From Pseudomonas syringae KCTC 12500 (GTDB lineage: Bacteria; Pseudomonadota; Gammaproteobacteria; Pseudomonadales; Pseudomonadaceae), in assembly GCF_000507185.2 (NCBI RefSeq), contig NZ_AYTM02000002.1:1263501-1327500 (forward strand): a stretch of 64,000 bases of DNA, in the 5' to 3' direction. The notes beneath the pieces were generated by a model, which made no database searches, was not told the origin of the DNA, and worked only from the letters and a program-made list of their open reading frames with translations. Of the stretch, positions 21,689 to 34,622 are shown one piece after another. How positions within the stretch are numbered: the stretch's first letter is position 1; the number at the start of each line of letters is the position of its first letter. The translations under genes were made by a program, and so were the position numbers.

Positions 21689-23170
21689 TTACTCGAACCA
21701 GTGGGCTCGGGCGGCCATGATCAACTTGCCGGCACGATCATCGTCAATGCCGTCGATGTCGAGCAGGTCATCTATAGACTGCTCGGCCAGGTCTTCGCGG
21801 GTAATTACGCCGCGCACCGCCAGTTCCATCGCCAAATCCTTGTCCATACCCTCAAGCGAGAGCAGGTCTTCGGCCGGATGGGCGTCTGCCAGCTTTTCCT
21901 CTGTAGCGATGGCTTTAGTCAACAAACGATCCTTGGCACGAGCGCGAAGCTCGTTGACGATGTCTTCGTCAAAGCCGTCGATGTTGAGCATTTCTTCCAA
22001 CGGTACGTAGGCAATCTCTTCCAGGCTGGTGAAGCCTTCATCAACCAGCACCTGTGCCAATTCTTCATCGACTTCGAGTTCTTCGATGAAATTGCGCAGG
22101 ATGTCACCGGTTTCAGCTTGCTGCTTGGCCTGGATGTCCGATTCGGTCATTACGTTCAGGGTCCAGCCAGTCAGTTGACTTGCCAGACGCACGTTCTGAC
22201 CGCCACGACCAATAGCCTGGGCCAGGTTGTCCGCTCCCACTGCGATATCCATTGCATGCGCGTCTTCATCTACGATGATTGCCGCTACTTCTGCAGGGGA
22301 CATTGCATTGATCACGAACTGCGCCGGGTTATCGTCCCAAAGGACGATATCCACACGCTCGCCACCCAGCTCGCCGGAAACAGCCTGAACTCGCGAACCG
22401 CGCATGCCGATACAGGCACCTTGCGGGTCGATTCGTTTATCCTTGGAGCGAACAGCGATTTTCGCACGAGAACCCGGGTCACGGGAGGCAGCCATCACCT
22501 CGATCAGACCTTCGGCAATTTCCGGCACTTCAATGCGGAAAAGCTCGATCAGCATCTCTGGCGCGGTACGCGACAGAATCAGCTGAGGGCCACGGTTTTC
22601 GGTGCGAATTTCCTTCAGCAGAGCACGGACGCGAACACCGACCCGGAAAGTTTCCCGGGAAATGATGTCTTCACGAGCCAGCAAGGCTTCGGCATTGTTA
22701 CCCAGGTCAACGATGACATTGTCACGTGTAACCTTTTTAACAGTACCAGAAATGATTTCACCCAGACGCTCGCGGTAGGCGTCGACTACCTGAGCACGCT
22801 CGGCTTCGCGAACTTTCTGCACAATGACTTGCTTGGCGGTCTGCGCAGCGATACGACCGAATTCGATGGAATCGATTTTTTCTTCGATCAGGTCGCCGGC
22901 AACAGCACCCGGCTTTTTCGCCTGGGCCTGATCCACGGCCAATTCGTAAGCAGGATCGTCCAGATCTTCGTCTTCGACAACTGTCCAGCGACGGAAAGTC
23001 TCGTAGTTGCCTGTCTGGCGATTGATCTCTACACGCAATTCTACTTCATCTTCAAAACGTTTCTTGGTAGCAGTGGCCAGAGCCAGCTCCAGCGCTTCAA
23101 AAATGACACTTGCCGGAACGCCCTTTTCATTGGACACCGACTCAACAACCAGCAGTACTTCTTTGCTCAT
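21689..23170 (-). CDS. nusA: Transcription termination/antitermination protein NusA
   Basis: RNA polymerase-bound elongation factor, 493 aa from the ATG at 23170 ([16 protein letters not shown]). An in-frame extension to 23191 is not supported by family comparison. Domains in order: N-terminal RNAP-binding domain, S1 domain ([21 protein letters not shown]), two KH domains (including [16 protein letters not shown] and [15 protein letters not shown]), and two C-terminal acidic helix-hairpin-helix repeats (for example [19 protein letters not shown]). Between rimP and infB. Confidence 0.98.
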   Translation of the reverse strand: MSKEVLLVVESVSNEKGVPASVIFEALELALATATKKRFEDEVELRVEINRQTGNYETFRRWTVVEDEDLDDPAYELAVDQAQAKKPGAVAGDLIEEKIDSIEFGRIAAQTAKQVIVQKVREAERAQVVDAYRERLGEIISGTVKKVTRDNVIVDLGNNAEALLAREDIISRETFRVGVRVRALLKEIRTENRGPQLILSRTAPEMLIELFRIEVPEIAEGLIEVMAASRDPGSRAKIAVRSKDKRIDPQGACIGMRGSRVQAVSGELGGERVDIVLWDDNPAQFVINAMSPAEVAAIIVDEDAHAMDIAVGADNLAQAIGRGGQNVRLASQLTGWTLNVMTESDIQAKQQAETGDILRNFIEELEVDEELAQVLVDEGFTSLEEIAYVPLEEMLNIDGFDEDIVNELRARAKDRLLTKAIATEEKLADAHPAEDLLSLEGMDKDLAMELAVRGVITREDLAEQSIDDLLDIDGIDDDRAGKLIMAARAHWFE

Positions 23171-23229
23171 CGTACGCCTCGCCTTTCGCAAGCCATTGGA
23201 TCCGCGGGATCCGCAGTAACCGGCACGTC

Positions 23230-23688
23230 TCAGTCAAACGTGGGAATAATGTTGGCCTTGTCGATCATGTCGATCGGCAACAGGAACTCATGGTCTTCAA
23301 CCTGCACCACGACATCCTGCTCCTCCACCCCGCGGAGAAGGCCTTGAAAGTTGCGTCGACCTTCGAAAGGTGAACGCAGCTTTATTTTCACTTGTTCCCC
23401 GGCGTACGAAGCAAACTGCTCAATAGTGAACAGCGGGCGCTCCATGCCAGGAGAAGATACTTCGAGGGTGTACTCGGTGCTGATTGGATCTTCTACGTCC
23501 AATACACCGCTGATCTGGCGACTGACGATTGCACAGTCGTCGACCAGAACACCCCCTTCCTTGTCGATATAAATGCGCAGCACCGAATGCTTGCCCTGGG
23601 AACTGAAATCGATTCCCCAGCATTGGTAGCCAAGGGCCACGACCACTGGGGCCAACAAGTCCTGCAACTGTTCTAGCTTGCTCGACAC
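23230..23688 (-). CDS. rimP: Ribosome maturation factor RimP
   Basis: 30S assembly factor, 152 aa. I place the start at the GTG at 23688 ([15 protein letters not shown]) because it matches the family length and is preceded by GAGGGGG; the in-frame ATG at 23706 would add six residues over the ribosome-binding site. Motifs seen: [19 protein letters not shown] and [23 protein letters not shown]. First protein gene of rimP-nusA-infB. Confidence 0.96.
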   Translation of the reverse strand: MSSKLEQLQDLLAPVVVALGYQCWGIDFSSQGKHSVLRIYIDKEGGVLVDDCAIVSRQISGVLDVEDPISTEYTLEVSSPGMERPLFTIEQFASYAGEQVKIKLRSPFEGRRNFQGLLRGVEEQDVVVQVEDHEFLLPIDMIDKANIIPTFD

Positions 23689-23711
23689 CTGAACCCCCTC
23701 GTGCATGCTTT

Positions 23712-23740
23712 AGAAATAAAAAAATGGGCAAAAGCCCATC
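23712..23740 (-). terminator. Terminator-like hairpin 24 bases upstream of rimP
   Basis: On the minus strand ATGGGC-TTTT-GCCCAT is followed by a T-rich run, a textbook intrinsic terminator. It ends only about 24 bases before the rimP start codon, leaving no room for a new promoter, so it looks like an attenuator in the rimP-nusA-infB leader. Confidence 0.65.
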
Positions 23741-23784
23741 CCTGAAAACGCCGCTGAACATCGACGTCATGTACTGTCCAGCTA

Positions 23785-23808
23785 ACAAAAAGCCCCTTAA
23801 AAGGGGCT
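23785..23808 (-). terminator. Intrinsic terminator after tRNA-fMet
   Basis: AGCCCCTT-TT-AAGGGGCT stem with TTTTTG following on the minus strand, directly downstream of the initiator tRNA gene. Confidence 0.8.
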
Positions 23809-23818
23809 CCGCTAAAAC

Positions 23819-23895
<77 letters not shown>

Positions 23896-23959
23896 ACAAA
23901 GCTGGGGCGGAAGTATACGACCGATCCATTGCTGGGTCAATCCAACATCCACCTACAAG

Positions 23960-23980
23960 AAAGCCCGCTAGTGCGGGCTC
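23960..23980 (-). terminator. Hairpin/terminator between the two tRNA genes
   Basis: AGCCCGC-ACTA-GCGGGCT followed by TTTCTT on the minus strand, 11 bases past tRNA-Leu. Confidence 0.65.
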
Positions 23981-23990
23981 TCCTGTTAAT

Positions 23991-24076
23991 TGGTACCGAG
24001 AAGGGGACTCGAACCCCTACACCCTATGGGCACAACCACCTCAAGGTTGCGTGTCTACCAATTCCACCACCTCGGC
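23991..24076 (-). tRNA. tRNA-Leu (anticodon GAG)
   Basis: 86-nt class II tRNA with encoded CCA. The minus strand starts GCCGAGGTGGTGGAATTGG, the anticodon arm is CAACC-TTGAGGT-GGTTG giving GAG, a long variable arm follows, and the T arm is AGGGGTTCGAGTCCCCT. Located directly after secG, as in other Pseudomonas. Confidence 0.95.
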
Positions 24077-24121
24077 ATTACAACTCTTTTGGCGACCTCA
24101 CGAACATCGCCGAATTCTGTA

Positions 24122-25262
<1,141 letters not shown>

Positions 25263-25328
25263 GCTACACCTCGTGGGTCAAAGTGGGCGCAGATGTTACC
25301 CAACAGTTCCGACACTGGCAAGCCGAAA

Positions 25329-26672
25329 TCAGGCGCAAACTTCAGTAACCAGTTTTGCGAGTTCTTCGGCGTACGCCCTGACCTGCGTTTCGTCCTCGCC
25401 TTCGACCATGACGCGCACCAGCGGCTCGGTACCCGATTTGCGCAGCAGTACCCTGCCACGCCCGGCCATCTGCTCGGTGACGCGAGCGCAGGCCTCCTGG
25501 ACCGACGGATGCGAGACCGGGTCAACACCCGACCCGGCGAAGCGTACGTTGATCAGGATTTGCGGACATTTGCGCAATTTCAGACGCGCTTCGGCCAGGC
25601 TCACACCACTGCGACGCAGGGCCAGTATCACCTGCAACGAGGCAATAATCGCATCACCGGTGGTGGCGTGCTGGAAACAGACGATATGACCGGAGTTTTC
25701 GCCGCCTATCTGCCAGTTGCGCTCTAGCAGCTCGGCGATCACATAGCGGTCACCTACATTGGCCCGAACAAAAGGAATACCCTGCTCGGCCAGGGCCAGT
25801 TCAAGCCCCAGGTTGCTCATCAATGTGCCGACGACGCCGCCCTGCAAGCGACCCCGCTCATGCAGGTCGCGGGCGATGATGTAAAGCAATTCGTCGCCAT
25901 CGACGATGGTCCCGGTGTGATCAACCATCAACACGCGGTCGCCGTCACCGTCGAAACCGATGCCCATGTCCGCATGCTCGGCAAGCACGGCCGCCTGCAG
26001 GGCTTCCATGTGCGTGGAGCCACAGTCCTTGTTGATGTTGAGCCCGTCAGGTTGCGCGGAAAGCACCACGACCTGCGCGCCCAGCTCACGAAATACGTTG
26101 GGCGCTACCTTGTAAGTCGCACCGTGAGCGCAGTCGATGACGACCTTGAGGCCGGCGAAGTCGGTGCTGGTAGGCACGCTGCTTTTGCAGAATTCGATGT
26201 ATCGCCCGGCCGCATCGTTGATCCGCGAGACCTTGCCGAGGTTCTCGGACTCAGCCACGGTCATCGGTGCGTCAAGCAGCTCTTCGATCATCATTTCGAT
26301 CTCGTCAGGCAGCTTGGTGCCCTGACCGGAGAAGAACTTGATGCCGTTGTCGTAGTGCGGATTATGCGAGGCGCTGATGACGATGCCAGCCTCGGCATGA
26401 AAGGTACGTGTCAGATAGGCGATGGCCGGTGTCGGCATCGGGCCCAGCAAGAGAACGTCAGCGCCCGCAGCGGAGAGGCCGGCCTCGAGGGCCGACTCGA
26501 ACATGTAGCCGGAGATGCGCGTGTCCTTGCCGACAAGAATCCGGCAGGCGCCCATCTTGCGGAAAGCCATGCCGGCGGCCCAACCCAGTTTCAGCATGAA
26601 CTCGGGAGTGATCGGGAATTGCCCTACACGACCGCGAATGCCGTCGGTTCCGAAATATTTTCTGGTAGTCAT
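25329..26672 (-). CDS. glmM: Phosphoglucosamine mutase
   Basis: Converts glucosamine-6-phosphate to glucosamine-1-phosphate for UDP-GlcNAc and so for peptidoglycan and LPS; 447 aa. The phosphorylated serine lies in [15 protein letters not shown], the Mg2+ loop is GFDGDGDRV, the sugar-binding loop is GGENSGH, and the phosphate-binding loop is [11 protein letters not shown]. The start [14 protein letters not shown] is the canonical family start. Follows folP by 16 bases. Confidence 0.98.
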   Translation of the reverse strand: MTTRKYFGTDGIRGRVGQFPITPEFMLKLGWAAGMAFRKMGACRILVGKDTRISGYMFESALEAGLSAAGADVLLLGPMPTPAIAYLTRTFHAEAGIVISASHNPHYDNGIKFFSGQGTKLPDEIEMMIEELLDAPMTVAESENLGKVSRINDAAGRYIEFCKSSVPTSTDFAGLKVVIDCAHGATYKVAPNVFRELGAQVVVLSAQPDGLNINKDCGSTHMEALQAAVLAEHADMGIGFDGDGDRVLMVDHTGTIVDGDELLYIIARDLHERGRLQGGVVGTLMSNLGLELALAEQGIPFVRANVGDRYVIAELLERNWQIGGENSGHIVCFQHATTGDAIIASLQVILALRRSGVSLAEARLKLRKCPQILINVRFAGSGVDPVSHPSVQEACARVTEQMAGRGRVLLRKSGTEPLVRVMVEGEDETQVRAYAEELAKLVTEVCA

Positions 26673-26688
26673 GGATGCCCCACTGTTG

Positions 26689-27540
26689 TTATTCAGCTGC
26701 TTCGACAGCTGTGATCATGCGCACCACGTCAGCCGTTTCGGCGACATCATGCACACGTAGAATTCTTGCCCCTTTGGCCATCGCCAGAACCGCCAGGGCG
26801 AGCCCGCCGGACAGACGCTGGTCGACGGGACGCCCCAGCACAGCACCGATCATGCTCTTGCGCGAAACACCCACCAGCAAAGGGCGGCCGAGCGCATGCA
26901 GCGCTTCCATATGCTTGAACAGGCTCAGATTGTGCTCCAGTGTCTTGGCAAAGCCAAAGCCCGGATCAAGAATGATCTGCTGCTGACCGATTCCTGCAGC
27001 GACGCACTGCTTCATGCGCTCAGCCAGGAAGGCACAGACCTCGCCCACCAGGTCATCGTAGTGCGGGTCATTCTGCATGGTTCCGGGCTCGCCCAGCATA
27101 TGCATGAGACAGACCGGCAAACCGGTGCTTGCGGCCGCCTCAAGCGCGCCTGGGCGCTGCAGCGCGCGAACGTCGTTGATAAGCCCGGCACCCAGTCCAG
27201 CCGTCGCCAGCATGACCTCAGGGGTGGAGGTATCCACAGAGATGATCACATCCAGTTCGCGCGCGATGACCTCGACCAGCGGAGCCACACGCTCGACCTC
27301 TTCCGACGCAGAGACAGGACGCGCGCCCGGACGCGTTGACTCGCCACCGACATCGATAAGCGTCGCGCCAGCCTGCACCATTGCCTCGGCGTGACGCAGC
27401 GCCGCATCGAGCTGGCTGTAGCGGCCGCCATCGGAAAATGAGTCTGGGGTTGCGTTGAGGATGCCCATCACGTGCGTATGGGCCAAATCAAGAACCCGGT
27501 TGCCGCAAGGCAACCGGGTTGGGTACAGCGCAGATGTCAT
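26689..27540 (-). CDS. folP: Dihydropteroate synthase
   Basis: Condenses p-aminobenzoate with dihydropterin pyrophosphate in folate synthesis and is the target of sulfonamides; 283 aa TIM barrel. Signature motifs seen: [39 protein letters not shown] and GVSRKSMIG. Starts 8 bases after the ftsH stop, so it is co-transcribed with ftsH. Confidence 0.98.
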   Translation of the reverse strand: MTSALYPTRLPCGNRVLDLAHTHVMGILNATPDSFSDGGRYSQLDAALRHAEAMVQAGATLIDVGGESTRPGARPVSASEEVERVAPLVEVIARELDVIISVDTSTPEVMLATAGLGAGLINDVRALQRPGALEAAASTGLPVCLMHMLGEPGTMQNDPHYDDLVGEVCAFLAERMKQCVAAGIGQQQIILDPGFGFAKTLEHNLSLFKHMEALHALGRPLLVGVSRKSMIGAVLGRPVDQRLSGGLALAVLAMAKGARILRVHDVAETADVVRMITAVEAAE

Positions 27541-27548
27541 GTCAGACC

Positions 27549-29462
27549 TTAGTGCTCGGCGGCAGGGCCGCCAATCGGAGTTTCCGGACGAGGGTCAGGC
27601 GTGATCGGCGTACCGTTGGTACCCGAACCACCACCCCAGTCACGCGGCTCGCGCGGAGTACGACCGGTCATGATGTCGTCGATCTGGTCGGCATCAATGG
27701 TTTCGTACTTCATCAGCGCGTCGGCCATCGCTTCCAGCTTGTCGCGATTATCCGTCAACAGCTGCTTGGCGGTGCCATAGCAGTGGTCGATGATGCTGCG
27801 CACTTCGGAGTCGATAAGCTTGGCAGTATCGCCGGAAACACTGGAGTTCTGGCTGCCGCCGCGACCCAGGTAACCTGCATCTTCATCTTCCGAGTACATC
27901 AGCGGGCCGAGCTTTTCAGACAGACCCCACTTGGTGACCATGTTCCGGGCAATCTGGCTGGCACGCATGATGTCATTGGAGGCACCGGTTGTGACGCCAT
28001 CGAAGCCCAGGGTCATTTCTTCCGCAATACGACCACCATACAGCGAGCAGATCTGGCTGATCAACGCACGCTTGGACAGGCTGTAACGGTCCTCTTCAGG
28101 CAGGAACATCGTCACACCCAGCGCACGACCGCGCGGAATGATGGAAACCTTGTAGACCGGATCATGCTCTGGCACCAGACGACCAACGATAGCGTGACCC
28201 GCCTCGTGGTAAGCCGTGTTGCGCTTTTCCTTATCGGACATGACCATCGATTTGCGCTCGGCGCCCATCATGATCTTGTCCTTGGCCAGCTCGAACTCTT
28301 TCATCTCTACAACGCGCTTGCCGGAGCGAGCAGCGAACAGCGACGCTTCGTTGACCAGATTGGCCAGATCCGCACCGGAGAAGCCCGGCGTACCACGAGC
28401 GATAACGCCCGGGTTGACGTCTTCACCCATTGGCACTTTGCGCATGTGAACCTTGAGGATCTGCTCACGGCCACGAATGTCCGGCAGACCTACAACTACC
28501 TGACGGTCGAACCGACCCGGACGCAGCAGAGCCGGATCCAGCACGTCAGGACGGTTGGTAGCGGCAATCACGATGATGCCGTCATTCATTTCAAAACCGT
28601 CCATCTCGACCAGCAACTGGTTGAGAGTCTGCTCACGCTCGTCATGACCACCGCCCATGCCGGCGCCACGGTGGCGACCGACTGCGTCGATTTCGTCGAT
28701 GAAGATGATGCATGGCGCGTGTTTCTTGGCTTGCTCGAACATGTCGCGAACGCGGCTCGCACCAACACCCACGAACATTTCGACAAAGTCGGAACCGGAA
28801 ATCGTGAAGAACGGGACCTTCGCTTCGCCGGCAATGGCCTTGGCGATCAGCGTCTTACCAGTACCTGGAGGGCCGACCATCAGCACGCCGCGCGGAATAC
28901 GACCGCCCAGGCGCTGGAACTTGCCCGGATCGCGGAGGAATTCGACCAGTTCGCCGACTTCTTCCTTGGCTTCGTCGCAACCGGCAACGTCAGCCAGGGT
29001 CGTCTTGACCTGATCTTCTGACAACAGACGCGCTTTGCTCTTGCCGAAGCTCATCGGGCCGCCCTTGCCGCCCGCCCCGCCCTGCATCTGACGCATGAAG
29101 AACATGAACACCGCGATGATCACCAGTATCGGGAAGCTGGCCACCAGCAACTGGGTCCAGATGCTCTGCTGCTCAGGCTGCTTGCCTTCGATCACGACGT
29201 TGTTGCTGACCAGATCACCGATCAGGCCATTGTCCGGGATGTTCGGGCGGATGGTCTTGAAGGTGTCGCCATCGCTGCGCTTGCCCGTAATGACGTAGCC
29301 GTCAACAGAAACCTTCTCGACCTTGCCATCCTTGACCTGCTGGATGAACTCGGAATAGTTGAGGTTCTGCGGCTCGTTCGGGCTGGAGAAGTTGTTCATC
29401 ACCGTCACAAGGACAGCCGCGATGATCAACCACAGGATCAAATTCTTTGCCATATCGTTCAA
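27549..29462 (-). CDS. ftsH: ATP-dependent zinc metalloprotease FtsH
   Basis: Membrane-anchored AAA+ protease that degrades misassembled membrane proteins and regulators, 637 aa. Two N-terminal transmembrane segments ([15 protein letters not shown] and [18 protein letters not shown]) flank a periplasmic domain. Walker A GPPGTGKT, Walker B IIFIDEID and the zinc motif HEAGH (around residue 420) are intact, and the tail is Gly/Pro-rich. The listed start is a TTG at 29462, which has GAGGG at better spacing than the in-frame ATG at 29453; either would change the protein by three residues. Confidence 0.97.
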   Translation of the reverse strand: MNDMAKNLILWLIIAAVLVTVMNNFSSPNEPQNLNYSEFIQQVKDGKVEKVSVDGYVITGKRSDGDTFKTIRPNIPDNGLIGDLVSNNVVIEGKQPEQQSIWTQLLVASFPILVIIAVFMFFMRQMQGGAGGKGGPMSFGKSKARLLSEDQVKTTLADVAGCDEAKEEVGELVEFLRDPGKFQRLGGRIPRGVLMVGPPGTGKTLIAKAIAGEAKVPFFTISGSDFVEMFVGVGASRVRDMFEQAKKHAPCIIFIDEIDAVGRHRGAGMGGGHDEREQTLNQLLVEMDGFEMNDGIIVIAATNRPDVLDPALLRPGRFDRQVVVGLPDIRGREQILKVHMRKVPMGEDVNPGVIARGTPGFSGADLANLVNEASLFAARSGKRVVEMKEFELAKDKIMMGAERKSMVMSDKEKRNTAYHEAGHAIVGRLVPEHDPVYKVSIIPRGRALGVTMFLPEEDRYSLSKRALISQICSLYGGRIAEEMTLGFDGVTTGASNDIMRASQIARNMVTKWGLSEKLGPLMYSEDEDAGYLGRGGSQNSSVSGDTAKLIDSEVRSIIDHCYGTAKQLLTDNRDKLEAMADALMKYETIDADQIDDIMTGRTPREPRDWGGGSGTNGTPITPDPRPETPIGGPAAEH

Positions 29463-29646
29463 TTAGCTACCCTCTGAAGCAAGCTCCACGCAGCAAGCGT
29501 GCCTCGCATGATATTCACCGGCCTAACTTACTACAGAACCTACAGATACGGCAGACACCGTCTGTAACCCTTTGTGAAACTTTGACAACATAATGTTCAG
29601 TCATGCTGCATCGGTAACGCCATTTGAAAAAAGCTATCGCGCCTTG

Positions 29647-30297
29647 TCAAAAACGTTCGATGCTGGCCGCGCCATCAATGCCGCGGAAGCCGCGAGCCAG
29701 CAGGTATTGCTCGCGGGACCTGTCGCGGGACGACGACGGCTTGCGCATCTGCACCTTGTCGAACAGCTTGCGGATATCCTTGTGGTAGACATCGAAGCCT
29801 TCACCCTGGAAGACCTTGATCAGAAAATCGCCACCGGGACGCAGTACCCGACCAGCAAGATCGAGCGCCAATTCGCAGAGAAACATTGCACGCGGCATAT
29901 CTACAGCGCTCAATCCACTCATATTGGGGGCCATATCGGAAATCACAAGGTCTACCTGCGTATTACCGACTGCCTCGAGTATCTGCTCAAGAATCGCATC
30001 CTCGGTAAAATCCCCCTGAATGAAGGTCACATCGGGGATGCTGTCCATTTCAAGGATGTCGGAAGCGATCAGACGACCTTGACCGCCGATCAGACGACTG
30101 GTCACCTGCGACCAGCCTCCCGGCGCCGCGCCGAGGTCGATCACGGTCATGCCCGGACGGATGAGTTTGTCCTTTTCCTGGATCTCGAGCAGCTTGTAAC
30201 TGGCACGCGAACGGTAACCGTCCTTTTGTGCCATTTTGACGTACTTGTCGTCGAAGTGTTCTTTGAGCCAGTTATGGCTTGTCTTGGAACGGGCCAC
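29647..30297 (-). CDS. rlmE: 23S rRNA (uridine(2552)-2'-O)-methyltransferase RlmE
   Basis: Also called FtsJ/RrmJ; methylates U2552 in the 50S A-loop. The start is taken as GTG at 30297 ([16 protein letters not shown]), preceded by GAGGTG, giving 216 aa; an in-frame start at 30309 would add four residues. The SAM-binding motif [15 protein letters not shown] is clear, and the K-D-K-E tetrad residues fall in the expected blocks ([26 protein letters not shown]). Adjacent to ftsH as in E. coli; divergent from yhbY. Confidence 0.97.
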   Translation of the reverse strand: MARSKTSHNWLKEHFDDKYVKMAQKDGYRSRASYKLLEIQEKDKLIRPGMTVIDLGAAPGGWSQVTSRLIGGQGRLIASDILEMDSIPDVTFIQGDFTEDAILEQILEAVGNTQVDLVISDMAPNMSGLSAVDMPRAMFLCELALDLAGRVLRPGGDFLIKVFQGEGFDVYHKDIRKLFDKVQMRKPSSSRDRSREQYLLARGFRGIDGAASIERF

Positions 30298-30400
30298 GGG
30301 GCACCTCAAAAATAAACGAGTCGTGATTAACTGGGCGGTCCCGGACTCGCTCGGGTAAACTGGCCGCCGCTTTTAAAAGATCAGACGCAGAGGTCAGATT

Positions 30401-30712
30401 ATGCCGCTCACTCCAGAGCAGAAGAAACAATACAAATCCATTGGCCACCATCTGAAACCGGTATTGATCGTGGCTGACAATGGTTTGACTGAAGGTGTAC
30501 TTGCAGAGCTTGAACGCGCACTGAGCGATCATGAGCTGATCAAGATCAAGCTCAACATCCTCGACCGCGAAAGCCGTCTCGGTGCCATCGCAGAACTGTG
30601 CAAGGCCGGTTCTGCCGACCTGGTTCAGGTCATCGGCAAAATGGCGTTGATCTATCGCAAGAACCCAAAGGTAAACAAGCAACTGTCCAACGTCCACCGC
30701 GCACACGGATAA
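30401..30712 (+). CDS. yhbY: Ribosome assembly RNA-binding protein YhbY
   Basis: 103-residue CRM-domain protein that associates with pre-50S particles. The family start MPLTPEQKKQYKSIGHHLKP and the RNA-binding GxxG-like loop (LIYRKN near the C terminus) are present. It is the only plus-strand gene between 13798 and 41132, divergent from rlmE and ended by its own terminator. Confidence 0.95.
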   Translation: MPLTPEQKKQYKSIGHHLKPVLIVADNGLTEGVLAELERALSDHELIKIKLNILDRESRLGAIAELCKAGSADLVQVIGKMALIYRKNPKVNKQLSNVHRAHG

Positions 30713-30719
30713 AAACAGA

Positions 30720-30757
30720 AGTCAGGGCCGCCAAAAGCGAGCCCTGACTCTTTTTTG
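30720..30757 (+). terminator. Intrinsic terminator of yhbY
   Basis: AGTCAGGGC ... GCCCTGACT forms a perfect 9-bp stem followed by CTTTTTTG, starting 8 bases after the yhbY stop. Confidence 0.9.
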
Positions 30758-30791
30758 CCGCTGAAAGCACCCGTAAAAACGGGCGCCAGCA

Positions 30792-31268
30792 TCAGATATG
30801 ACGCACTTCGACGATTTCGTACTCGATCACGCCACTTGGCGTTTTCACGACAACGACATCACCCTCTTCCTTGGCAATCAAGGCACGGGCAATGGGCGAG
30901 CCCACTGAAATCTTGCCTTTCTTGATATCTGCTTCGTCCTCACCCACGATCTGATAGACCACGCTTTCGTCAGTCTCGACATTGGCGATTTCGACTGTCG
31001 TGCCGAAGATCACCTTGCCGGTGTGCGGAATAGTCGTGACGTCGATGATCACAGCGTTCTGCATGCGGCCTTCGATATCACGAATACGCGCCTCGACCAT
31101 CCCCTGCTGCTCGCGGGCAGCATGGTATTCGGCGTTTTCCTTGAGGTCGCCCAGTTCGCGCGCAGTACCGATGTCCTGGCTCAACTTGGGACGAATCACC
31201 TTGGTCAGGTGGGTCAGCTCTTCTTCCAGGGCGCGAGCGCCCTGAACGGTCATTGGGTATTTGATCAT
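30792..31268 (-). CDS. greA: Transcription elongation factor GreA
   Basis: Rescues backtracked RNA polymerase by stimulating transcript cleavage; 158 aa. The N-terminal coiled coil is seen ([20 protein letters not shown], then [17 protein letters not shown] with the catalytic acidic tip) and the C-terminal FKBP-like domain ends in [16 protein letters not shown]. Its ATG overlaps the carB stop, so it is translationally coupled to carAB. Confidence 0.98.
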   Translation of the reverse strand: MIKYPMTVQGARALEEELTHLTKVIRPKLSQDIGTARELGDLKENAEYHAAREQQGMVEARIRDIEGRMQNAVIIDVTTIPHTGKVIFGTTVEIANVETDESVVYQIVGEDEADIKKGKISVGSPIARALIAKEEGDVVVVKTPSGVIEYEIVEVRHI

Positions 31269-34200
31269 GCCTTCAATCCTGCATGGAGATCCTGCAAACG
31301 ACGTACGGTCTTCTCCGGACCGAACTTGAGCGCTTCACAGATCGCTTCGCCTGCTGCAATGGTAGTGGTGCAGTAAATCTTGTGCTGCAGGGCGTTGCGA
31401 CGGATGGAGTAGGAATCCGCGATCGACTGGCGACCTTCGGTGGTGTTGATGATCAGAGTGACTTCGTCGTTCTTGATCATGTCGACCACATGCGGACGGC
31501 CTTCGGTCACCTTGTTGACGCGACGCACTTTCAGGCCTGCCGCCTCGATCAGCTTGGCGGTGCCTGCGGTGGCAACGATCTCGAAACCAAGATTGATAAG
31601 GTCACGAGCGACCGCTTCAACCAGAGGCTTGTCATCGTCACGTACGCTGATGAACGCGGTACCGCCAGTCGGCAGCACTTCGCTCGCGCCCATCTGGGCC
31701 TTGGCAAACGCTTCGCCAAAGGTATCACCCACACCCATCACTTCACCGGTCGATTTCATTTCCGGGCCGAGGATCGGGTCAACGCCAGGGAATTTGGCAA
31801 ACGGGAACACTGCCTCTTTCACGCTGTAGAAGTTTGGAATGATTTCCTTGGTGAAGTTCAGCTCTTTCAGGGTTTTGCCTGCCATCACGCGGGCAGCGAT
31901 CATCGCCAGGGAAACACCGATGCACTTGGAAACGAACGGCACCGTACGCGATGCGCGCGGGTTGACTTCAATGACGTAGATGTCTTCGCCCTGAAGTGCC
32001 AGCTGCACGTTCATCAGGCCGACAACGCCCAGTTCCAACGCCATCTTCTTGACCTGCTCGCGCATCTCGTCCTGGATGTGAGCCGGCAGCGAGTACGGCG
32101 GCAGCGAGCACGCGGAGTCACCGGAGTGAACGCCCGCCTGCTCGATGTGCTGCATGATCGCGCCGATTACCACGTCAGTACCGTCGCAGACCGCATCGAC
32201 GTCCATCTCGATTGCGCAGTTCAGGAAGTGGTCCAGCAGCACCGGGCTGTCGTTGGACACCTGAACCGCTTCGCGCAGGTAACGCTTGAGTTCGTCTTCC
32301 TGGTAAACGATTTCCATCGCACGGCCACCCAGTACATAAGACGGACGCACCACCAGTGGATAACCGATCTTCGCTGCGGCACGAATCGCTTCGTCTTCGC
32401 TGCGCACAGTGGCGTTTGGCGGCTGACGCAGGTTCAGACGCTCGACCATGTGCTGGAAGCGCTCGCGGTCTTCGGCACGGTCAATGGCATCGGGACTGGT
32501 GCCGATGATCGGCACGCCGGCAGCTTCAAGAGCACGCGCCAGCTTCAGAGGCGTCTGGCCACCGTACTGGACGATCACACCTTTCGGCTTCTCGACACGG
32601 ACGATTTCCAGCACGTCTTCCAGGGTGACAGGCTCGAAGTACAGACGGTCCGAGGTGTCGTAGTCGGTGGAGACGGTCTCCGGGTTGCAGTTGACCATGA
32701 TGGTCTCGTAACCGTCTTCACGCAGTGCCAGCGCGGCATGCACGCAGCAGTAGTCGAACTCGATACCCTGGCCGATGCGGTTCGGGCCGCCACCCAGGAT
32801 CATGATCTTGTCACGCGTCGACGGGTTGGCTTCGCACTCTTCCTCGTAGGTCGAGTACAGGTACGCGGTGTCAGTTGCGAACTCGGCTGCGCAGGTGTCG
32901 ACGCGCTTGTAGACCGGGAACACTTCGAGCTTGTGACGATGCGTCCGCAGGTTCTTCTCGGTAACGCCCAGCAGCTTGGCCAGACGCGCGTCGGAGAAGC
33001 CCTTGCGCTTGAGACGGAACATCACGTCACGGTCGATTGCCGACAGACCCAGGGTCTTGATCTTCTCTTCGTCCTTGATCAGGTCTTCGATCTGCACCAG
33101 GAACCAAGGGTCGATCATGTTCATGGCGAAGATTTCTTCGACCGTCATGCCGGCGCGGAAGGCGTCGGCGACGTACCAGATACGCTCGGCGCCCGGCACA
33201 GTCAGCTCGCGCTTGAGCGTGCTCATGCTTTCCGGATGGCTCAGGTCCAGCTTCGGATCAAGACCGCACACACCGACTTCCAGGCCGCGCAGGGCTTTCT
33301 GCAGGGATTCCTGGAAGGTACGGCCGATGGCCATGACTTCACCGACCGACTTCATTTGAGTGGTCAGACGTGCATCGGCCTTGGCGAATTTCTCGAAGGC
33401 AAAGCGCGGCAGCTTGGTGACGACGTAGTCGATCGACGGTTCGAACGACGCCGGGGTCTTGCCGCCAGTGATTTCGTTCGACAGCTCGTCAAGGGTGTAG
33501 CCCACTGCCAGCTTGGCGGCAACGCGAGCGATCGGGAAGCCGGTCGCCTTGGAAGCCAGTGCAGAGGAACGCGATACACGCGGGTTCATCTCGATGACGA
33601 CCATGCGGCCGGTGTTCGGGCAGATGCCGAACTGAACGTTGGAACCACCGGTTTCAACGCCGATCTCGCGCAGCACTGCCAGCGAGGCATTACGCAGGAT
33701 CTGGTATTCCTTATCGGTCAGGGTCTGTGCCGGCGCTACGGTGATCGAGTCACCAGTGTGCACACCCATCGGGTCGAAGTTCTCGATCGAGCAGACGATG
33801 ATGCAGTTGTCCTTTTTGTCGCGGACAACTTCCATTTCGTACTCTTTCCAGCCGATCAGCGATTCGTCGATCAGCAGTTCCTTGGTTGGAGACAGGTCCA
33901 GACCACGGGCGCAGATTTCCTCGAACTCTTCACGGTTGTAAGCGATACCGCCGCCGGTGCCACCCATGGTGAACGACGGACGGATGATGCAAGGGAAGCC
34001 GAGCTTTTCAAGAACTGCGTTGGCTTCTTCCATGCTGTGCGCGATACCGGAGCGCGGGCACGCCAGGCCGATGGACTTCATCGCCTTGTCGAAGCGCGAA
34101 CGGTCTTCTGCCTTGTCGATGGTGTCAGCGTTGGCGCCGATCATTTCAACACCGAACTTCTCCAGAACGCCTTCGCGCTCCAGATCCAGTGCGCAGTTCA

Positions 34201-34486
34201 GAGCCGTCTGGCCACCCATGGTTGGCAGCAGTGCGTCCGGACGTTCTTTTTCGATGATCTTGGCAACGGTCTGCCACTTGATCGGCTCGATGTAGGTGGC
34301 GTCAGCCATGGCCGGGTCGGTCATGATGGTGGCAGGGTTGGAGTTCACCAGGATGACACGGTAACCCTCCTCACGCAGAGCTTTGCAGGCCTGGGCGCCG
34401 GAGTAGTCGAATTCACAGGCCTGGCCGATCACGATGGGGCCGGCGCCGAGAATCAGGATGCTTTTAATATCTGTACGTTTTGGCAT
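31265..34486 (-). CDS. carB: Carbamoyl-phosphate synthase large subunit
   Basis: Makes carbamoyl phosphate for arginine and pyrimidine synthesis from bicarbonate, ATP and ammonia supplied by CarA; 1073 aa. Two homologous ATP-grasp halves are visible, each opening with a nucleotide-fold motif ([20 protein letters not shown] and [18 protein letters not shown]), followed by the C-terminal MGS-like allosteric domain. Separated from carA by a 136-base gap that contains a large inverted repeat, and overlapping greA. Confidence 0.98.
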   Translation of the reverse strand: MPKRTDIKSILILGAGPIVIGQACEFDYSGAQACKALREEGYRVILVNSNPATIMTDPAMADATYIEPIKWQTVAKIIEKERPDALLPTMGGQTALNCALDLEREGVLEKFGVEMIGANADTIDKAEDRSRFDKAMKSIGLACPRSGIAHSMEEANAVLEKLGFPCIIRPSFTMGGTGGGIAYNREEFEEICARGLDLSPTKELLIDESLIGWKEYEMEVVRDKKDNCIIVCSIENFDPMGVHTGDSITVAPAQTLTDKEYQILRNASLAVLREIGVETGGSNVQFGICPNTGRMVVIEMNPRVSRSSALASKATGFPIARVAAKLAVGYTLDELSNEITGGKTPASFEPSIDYVVTKLPRFAFEKFAKADARLTTQMKSVGEVMAIGRTFQESLQKALRGLEVGVCGLDPKLDLSHPESMSTLKRELTVPGAERIWYVADAFRAGMTVEEIFAMNMIDPWFLVQIEDLIKDEEKIKTLGLSAIDRDVMFRLKRKGFSDARLAKLLGVTEKNLRTHRHKLEVFPVYKRVDTCAAEFATDTAYLYSTYEEECEANPSTRDKIMILGGGPNRIGQGIEFDYCCVHAALALREDGYETIMVNCNPETVSTDYDTSDRLYFEPVTLEDVLEIVRVEKPKGVIVQYGGQTPLKLARALEAAGVPIIGTSPDAIDRAEDRERFQHMVERLNLRQPPNATVRSEDEAIRAAAKIGYPLVVRPSYVLGGRAMEIVYQEDELKRYLREAVQVSNDSPVLLDHFLNCAIEMDVDAVCDGTDVVIGAIMQHIEQAGVHSGDSACSLPPYSLPAHIQDEMREQVKKMALELGVVGLMNVQLALQGEDIYVIEVNPRASRTVPFVSKCIGVSLAMIAARVMAGKTLKELNFTKEIIPNFYSVKEAVFPFAKFPGVDPILGPEMKSTGEVMGVGDTFGEAFAKAQMGASEVLPTGGTAFISVRDDDKPLVEAVARDLINLGFEIVATAGTAKLIEAAGLKVRRVNKVTEGRPHVVDMIKNDEVTLIINTTEGRQSIADSYSIRRNALQHKIYCTTTIAAGEAICEALKFGPEKTVRRLQDLHAGLKA

Positions 34487-34541
34487 GGGTTGTCACTCAA
34501 ATCCGCAGGTCAGTCGGCAAGCCGTCTTGAACATTTGTCTG

Positions 34542-34596
34542 AGGTGGCCTGGGCGGCAGCGACCGGACATTGAGTCCGGGGCCGCCCTGGGCACCT
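34542..34596 (-). promoter_or_regulatory. Large hairpin in the carA-carB spacer
   Basis: Two 16-base arms (34542-34557 and 34581-34596) match at 14 positions and enclose a second stem CCGGAC/GTCCGG (34563-34568 and 34574-34579). There is no T-run, so a processing or mRNA-stability role is more likely than termination. Confidence 0.5.
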
Positions 34597-34622
34597 GCGT
34601 ATTACAGTCTCAAGGCAACCGG

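Noticed and set aside
31283..34573. Very long plus-strand open frame (over 1000 codons) opposite carB
   Set aside because: It is the complement of an unmistakable carB. Long antisense frames are common in GC-rich genes, and its His/Arg/Gln-rich translation resembles no family.
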